Shown: positions 62,871 to 64,000 of the stretch, one piece after another
Position numbering within the stretch: the first letter of the stretch is position 1
How the letters are laid out: the number at the start of each line of letters is the position of its first letter
DNA from: Azolla caroliniana
Taxonomy: Eukaryota > Polypodiophyta
Length of the DNA: 64,000 nt
Assembly: GCA_043228905.1 (NCBI GenBank)
Contig: JBHGNT010000016.1
Location: 15,624,001 to 15,688,000 of the forward strand
Direction: 5' to 3'
Translations under genes and position numbers: made by a program
Notes under the pieces: model-generated
Database searches by the model: none
Seen by the model: the letters and a program-made list of their open reading frames with translations, nothing else
What the model was told of the DNA's origin: nothing

Positions 62871-64000
62871 ATGCATAAGTTAATATCTTTAAAGCATATT
62901 TCTGTATTGTCTGTGTCACCAAAACAACAGAAACGAGTACAGATATCGAAACAGTCTGAGCCTCCTTCGTGCCCTAGTTCACCCAAACTCTGTTTTTTTG
63001 ATTTTCATCACTACAGAAACTGTGCAGATCTGCAACTGTCATCGACAAGTGATTCAGAACAAAGAAACACAGAAGTCATGCCGATTCCTGTATCTGAAGA
63101 ACTGCGATTGTGGCTTCATGAGAGAAACTTACAAGGTTTCATCAAAGTAGCAGAAGCGGAACCTCATCCGCAGGCGGAAGAATTGGTACAACAAATAGAC
63201 ATCACCAAAATCACCACAAAGAAAATACGAAATGCATTACAGATGCCAAGAGGAGGCTTTGAGGCAGTTAAAAAACCTTCATCAGAAGCACTCCAATCGT
63301 ATTTCGGGGAATACTCACCCTCGGCAAAAGCATATCAGACTTATAGAGGTCGGGATGAGTTTTTTCATGAAGTGGCTAGATTTTTATTAGAGGTGGGATT
63401 TGTCAGTCCTCGTTTTTATTGTATGCCGAAAAAAAGGGCTGGGTTTATCATAGCCGCATATGAAAAAGAGGATTTCAACTGGCCACTATTGTCGGGGGAA
63501 GCTCTGAGAGAGCAGCTACAAGGGGTAAAAACAGGAAAACCGATGAAGCAAATTTTTGGTCGTTGGTTATCGGTATTGTTTCCGATTCAAGAATCGGAAA
63601 CTCTTGTTCAGTCAAGAAGACCACCGATAGTACAAGCACCACGAAGACACCGACAGGTAGTACATGAAGAATGGATAGAAGAAGAATCGGCACATGCCGA
63701 TAATATACAAACGAATATGCCTCAGTCGGAACCACCAAGACCAGAGAATTCCGAAAACAGGCAACCAGCAGCCGAACAAGAAACAATTGACAATTTGATA
63801 AACAAGCAACAGCCGACAGAAAATCGACAACAAGCAGAGAAGATGCAACAAAGGACAAGGGTTAAACAAAAGGCTAATCGGCAATTCCAACCAGAAAACA
63901 GTGACGGATCAGCACCGAAAAGGCAACGCACAAATGAAAATTCGAATACGCCTGTGGTAACAGAAGTACTAAAACCAGGGAATGAGAGCGTTTCGACACA
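62871..64000 (+). CDS. G2 ORF3, N-terminal 376 codons, open at window edge
   Basis: From ATG 62871 the frame is open to the last base of the window. It reads MHKLISLKHISVLSVSPKQQ, a Ser-rich stretch (SSTSDSEQ), ELRLWLHERNLQGFIKVAEA, TTKKIRNALQMPRGGFEAVK, FHEVARFLLEVGFVSPRFYC, PKKRAGFIIAAYEKEDFNWP and MKQIFGRWLSVLFPIQ. It then enters the Q/N/K/R-rich linker with PKRQRT. It passes intact through both places where G1 is broken (A-run 63429-63435; CAG in RRHRQVVHEE). The family is not recognised. The coiled coil and acidic tail seen in G1 would lie beyond the window. Confidence 0.85.
   Translation, partial: MHKLISLKHISVLSVSPKQQKRVQISKQSEPPSCPSSPKLCFFDFHHYRNCADLQLSSTSDSEQRNTEVMPIPVSEELRLWLHERNLQGFIKVAEAEPHPQAEELVQQIDITKITTKKIRNALQMPRGGFEAVKKPSSEALQSYFGEYSPSAKAYQTYRGRDEFFHEVARFLLEVGFVSPRFYCMPKKRAGFIIAAYEKEDFNWPLLSGEALREQLQGVKTGKPMKQIFGRWLSVLFPIQESETLVQSRRPPIVQAPRRHRQVVHEEWIEEESAHADNIQTNMPQSEPPRPENSENRQPAAEQETIDNLINKQQPTENRQQAEKMQQRTRVKQKANRQFQPENSDGSAPKRQRTNENSNTPVVTEVLKPGNESVST

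Larger units (their letters stand above)
56612..64000 (+). mobile_element. Ty3/gypsy element G2, plus strand, 3' end outside window
   Basis: A 457-bp 5' LTR (56612-57068) is followed by gag, pol and the extra ORF3, still open at the window edge. It shares LTR length, gene order and most of its sequence with G1 in opposite orientation. The only break found in gag-pol is a one-base deletion near 58346. It is inserted in the integrase zinc region of G3; the flank before it is ATTAG. Confidence 0.95.

Overview
The window is a retrotransposon-dominated stretch of a large land-plant nuclear genome. It holds one recognisable host gene, a G-type lectin receptor-like kinase at 11306-14542 on the minus strand. 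Nearly everything else is Ty1/copia, Ty3/gypsy, LINE, Penelope-like and tRNA-derived SINE-like sequence. The mix (many LTR families with (CT)n leaders, non-chromodomain Ty3/gypsy elements, a Penelope-like element) suggests a fern or other seed-free plant. The species is an inference and cannot be fixed from this sequence.

Left part (1-8640): the start of a minus-strand copia (gag 1-171, LTR 189-686), a broken copia reverse-transcriptase fragment with a 174-bp tandem duplication, and an old minus-strand copia (H1, 1204-8640). H1 is interrupted by a solo LTR (2475-3295) and by a plus-strand copia derivative (C1, 4242-7314, target duplication CCCCT). C1 carries a single open frame that fuses gag to the 3' half of RT-RNase H.

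Middle left (8641-27175): a decayed LINE, the lectin kinase gene with a 123-bp intron, a 100-bp tandem array, copia pieces, a Penelope-like element without a visible endonuclease (19691-21573), a gag-LTR fragment whose leader contains a 43-nt piece of 18S rRNA, and a decayed gypsy pol.

Right part (26735-64000) is a nest. A plus-strand gypsy (G3) has gag at 27176, protease at 47609 and RT-integrase at 54891-56611. It is split by element A (28042-47314, target duplication ACGT), a gag-only non-autonomous LTR element. A is itself split by an intact copia (C2, 30874-36409, ACGTG) and, inside its 3' LTR, by a gypsy (G1, 38003-46913, ACGAG, minus strand). G3 is further interrupted by a copia block (C3, 49721-54890) and by a second, better preserved copy of the G1 family (G2, from 56612 to the window end, plus strand).

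The most interesting system is the G1/G2 family. It is a non-chromodomain Ty3/gypsy element with three CCHC knuckles, a Q/N-rich prion-like linker in gag, and a large extra ORF of about 886 residues downstream of integrase. That ORF has a basic linker, a long coiled coil and an acidic tail, and no visible membrane segment. A TATAAATA box conserved in both copies lies about 105 bp upstream of its ATG.
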